A stretch of DNA of 64,000 nt, from contig NZ_BCVP01000002.1 in the NCBI RefSeq assembly GCF_001591805.1, positions 1-64,000 of the forward strand, read 5' to 3'. A program made the position numbers and the translations under genes. The DNA is from Neobacillus novalis NBRC 102450. Lineage in GTDB: Bacteria; Bacillota; Bacilli; Bacillales; Cytobacillaceae. Below are positions 62,271 to 64,000 of the stretch, piece by piece. How positions within the stretch are numbered: the first letter of the stretch is position 1; every line of letters starts with the position of its first letter. The notes below the pieces were generated by a model. It saw only the letters and a program-made list of their open reading frames with translations, searched no databases and was not told the DNA's origin.

Positions 62271-62293
62271 GCTCGTTCACCTCCCCTCAAGCT

Positions 62294-62322
62294 ATTATAG
62301 AGTATTCTATCCAAATAATAAA
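62294..62322 (-). promoter_or_regulatory. Candidate promoter of acpP
   Basis: On the minus strand a perfect TATAAT (62294-62299) with TTTATT 17 bases upstream (62317-62322). The transcript would start about 15-20 bases before the ribosome site. Separate expression would fit the high demand for ACP. Confidence 0.45.
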
Positions 62323-62329
62323 TGAAAAG

Positions 62330-63073
62330 TTACATCACCATGCCACCATCTACATGGAAGGTTTGACCTGTAATATAAGATGAATCATCTGATGCGATAA
62401 ACGTTGTAAGTTTAGCGATATCCTTAGGCTCTCCTAATCTTGCCAAAGGAATCTGTTTTAACATTTCTGCCTTTACATCTTCAGGTAATTTATCCGTCAT
62501 ATCGGTGGTAATAAATCCCGGTGCAATCGCATTTACGGTAATATTCCGGGAAGCAAGCTCTTTTGCAGTCGTTTTCGTTAGACCAATGACACCTGCTTTT
62601 GCGGCCACATAGTTCGCTTGTCCAGGATTTCCACTAACGCCAACGATCGAGGCAATATTAATAATCCGGCCAACCCGCTGCTTCATCATTTGTCTTGTAA
62701 CAGCCTTAGTAACTAAGAAGACTCCTTTAAGATTAATGTTGATCACATCGTCCCATTCTTCTTCTTTCATTCTCATTAATAAATTATCCTTGGTAATCCC
62801 AGCGTTATTAATAAGGATATCAAGTTTACCGAAAGTATCAATTGCCCCTTTAACCATCGCTGTTACTTCTTCAGCATTTGATACATCACATTTTATCGCA
62901 AACGCTTCTCTTCCAAGGGCTTTGATTTCATCGACTACTTCATTAGCCTTTGCTTCACTGCCAGCAAAGTTTACCGCCACATTGGCCCCTTGTCTAGCCA
63001 GTTCCAAGGCAATTTCCCTGCCAATACCTCTTGATGCACCAGTAACCAGGGCAGCTTTTCCAGCTAAAATCAT
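62330..63073 (-). CDS. fabG: 3-oxoacyl-[ACP] reductase
   Basis: A 247-residue short-chain dehydrogenase. NADPH motif [12 protein letters not shown] at residues 11-22, the NNAGIT motif, and the catalytic Ser-Tyr-Lys in [22 protein letters not shown] (key residues S, Y, K). It reduces 3-oxoacyl-ACP in chain elongation. Its ATG overlaps the fabD stop by four bases. Confidence 0.98.
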   Translation of the reverse strand: MILAGKAALVTGASRGIGREIALELARQGANVAVNFAGSEAKANEVVDEIKALGREAFAIKCDVSNAEEVTAMVKGAIDTFGKLDILINNAGITKDNLLMRMKEEEWDDVININLKGVFLVTKAVTRQMMKQRVGRIINIASIVGVSGNPGQANYVAAKAGVIGLTKTTAKELASRNITVNAIAPGFITTDMTDKLPEDVKAEMLKQIPLARLGEPKDIAKLTTFIASDDSSYITGQTFHVDGGMVM

Positions 63074-64000
63074 AACTTTTCCTCCTTTAGGGCATCCACT
63101 ACTGCTAGTGCACTTTCCTCATCCGAAACGGAATACGTTTTCACTGTTTTATCAATTTTCTTCATTAAGCCGGAAAGAACTTTTCCAGGGCCAATTTCAA
63201 TAAATGTGCCGACACCTAATGTAATCATTTTCTGGACAGAATCTTCCCATAAAACAGGGGAATAGAGCTGTTCAATTAATTTATCTTTAATTTCAGATGA
63301 GCTGCTAATCGGCTCTGCTGTCACATTTGCAATAACCGGAATTTGAGCATCCTGCATTTCTGTAGCATCTAACACTTCACGAAGCTGCTCAGCAGCTGGT
63401 TTCATTAATGGCGAATGGAATGGGCCGCTTACCTCTAATGGCAGTACCCTTTTTGCCCCCGCTTCTTTCGCCTTTACTCCAGCGAGTTCGACGCCTTTTC
63501 GCGATCCAGAAATGACAATCTGCCCTGGACAATTTAAATTAGCTAATGACACAGGGAAACCGGATTCAGTTACTTCAGTTGTTATAGCAGAAAGGGGGGC
63601 ACGGTCAAGTCCTAAAACAGCTGCCATCGAGCCTTCACCGTTAGGGACCGCATTCTCCATAAATTCTCCTCGTTTCCTTACGGCATATACTCCTTCTTCA
63701 AAGGAAAGTGCGCCTGCAGCAACAAGTGCGGTATATTCTCCTAAACTGTGACCAGCGACGTAATCAGCCCTAATCCCGGATTTACGGAAGAAATCTAAAA
63801 TCGCGATACTAGTTGTTAATAGTGCCGGCTGGGTATTAACAGTCAAAGTCAATTCCTCTTTTGGTCCTTCAAAGATAAGGTTACTCAGTTTTGTTGATAA
63901 CTTTGTATCAGCTTTTAAAAAATATTCCATTACCTCAGAGTGTTTTTCTGCCAACTCTTTTCCCATTCCAACCGCTTGTGACCCTTGTCCTGGAAACACA
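63070..64000 (-). CDS. fabD: Malonyl-CoA:ACP transacylase, 5' end cut
   Basis: About 310 residues of FabD. The window edge removes the first six or so residues; the visible part begins at the FPGQGSQ motif, normally residues about 8-14. The active-site serine is in [15 protein letters not shown] and the late catalytic His is in SGPFHSPLM. It loads malonyl groups on ACP. Translationally coupled to fabG downstream. The B. subtilis order fapR-plsX-fabD suggests plsX lies just outside the window. Confidence 0.97.
   Translation of the reverse strand, partial: VFPGQGSQAVGMGKELAEKHSEVMEYFLKADTKLSTKLSNLIFEGPKEELTLTVNTQPALLTTSIAILDFFRKSGIRADYVAGHSLGEYTALVAAGALSFEEGVYAVRKRGEFMENAVPNGEGSMAAVLGLDRAPLSAITTEVTESGFPVSLANLNCPGQIVISGSRKGVELAGVKAKEAGAKRVLPLEVSGPFHSPLMKPAAEQLREVLDATEMQDAQIPVIANVTAEPISSSSEIKDKLIEQLYSPVLWEDSVQKMITLGVGTFIEIGPGKVLSGLMKKIDKTVKTYSVSDEESALAVVDALKEEKL

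Overview
The window is a segment of a low-GC Gram-positive chromosome of the Bacillaceae. Gene content and order follow the conserved Bacillus block fabD-fabG-acpP-rnc-smc-ftsY ... ylxM-ffh-rpsP-khpA-ylqD-rimM-trmD-rplS ... topA-trmFO-hslV-hslU-codY ... rpsB-tsf-pyrH-frr-uppS-cdsA-dxr-rasP ... polC-rimP-nusA-rnpM-rplGA-infB-ylxP-rbfA-truB-ribF-rpsO-pnp-ylxY-mlpA. Every gene I accept lies on the minus strand, so transcription runs from base 64000 towards base 1. Protein sequences recalled from B. subtilis align closely. Gene lengths are normal. Many deduced starts are the non-ATG codons typical of Firmicutes. A Neobacillus/Mesobacillus-like genus is my guess, not shown.

Layout in transcription order. 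64000-61134: fatty-acid genes fabD (cut by the window edge), fabG, acpP, then rnc. 61078-56508: smc and ftsY, closed by a strong terminator. 56292-44107: an eight-gene, tightly packed accessory operon between ftsY and ylxM. It encodes a secreted/membrane protein, an ABC-2 ATPase and permease, a coiled-coil membrane protein with a Gly/Asn/Ser-rich linker, a MoxR AAA+ ATPase, a DUF58 protein and two membrane vWA proteins. 43974-39408: ylxM-ffh, rpsP-khpA, ylqD-rimM-trmD, rplS. 39189-32004: lepB, rbgA, sdaAB-sdaAA (displaced relative to B. subtilis), rnhB, sucCD, dprA. 31664-24892: topA, trmFO, a decayed xerC/codV remnant, hslVU, codY. 24702-20488: rpsB, tsf, pyrH, frr, uppS. 20460-12728: cdsA, dxr, rasP, polC. 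12494-5252: the rimP-nusA-infB operon, rbfA, truB, ribF. 5082-32: rpsO, pnp, ylxY, mlpA.

Most of the window is translation, RNA processing, protein targeting, replication and envelope-lipid housekeeping. Several regulatory sites are readable. They include sigma-A-type promoters before rimP, rpsO, rpsB, rplS, rpsP and ylxM, and a hairpin with a weak U-tract in the rimP-nusA leader that fits the known NusA autoregulation. There are long leaders before rpsO and rplS that fit S15 and L19 autoregulation, and many intrinsic terminators.

Departures from the B. subtilis arrangement are the main points of interest: the 12-kb MoxR/vWA/ABC operon, a frameshifted xerC remnant, direct codY-rpsB adjacency (no fla/che operon, no ylqG/ylqH), no proS between rasP and polC, the moved serine dehydratase genes, and an HslV with Gly rather than Ser/Thr after the initiator Met. 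No tRNA, rRNA, CRISPR array, complete insertion sequence or phage gene was seen.
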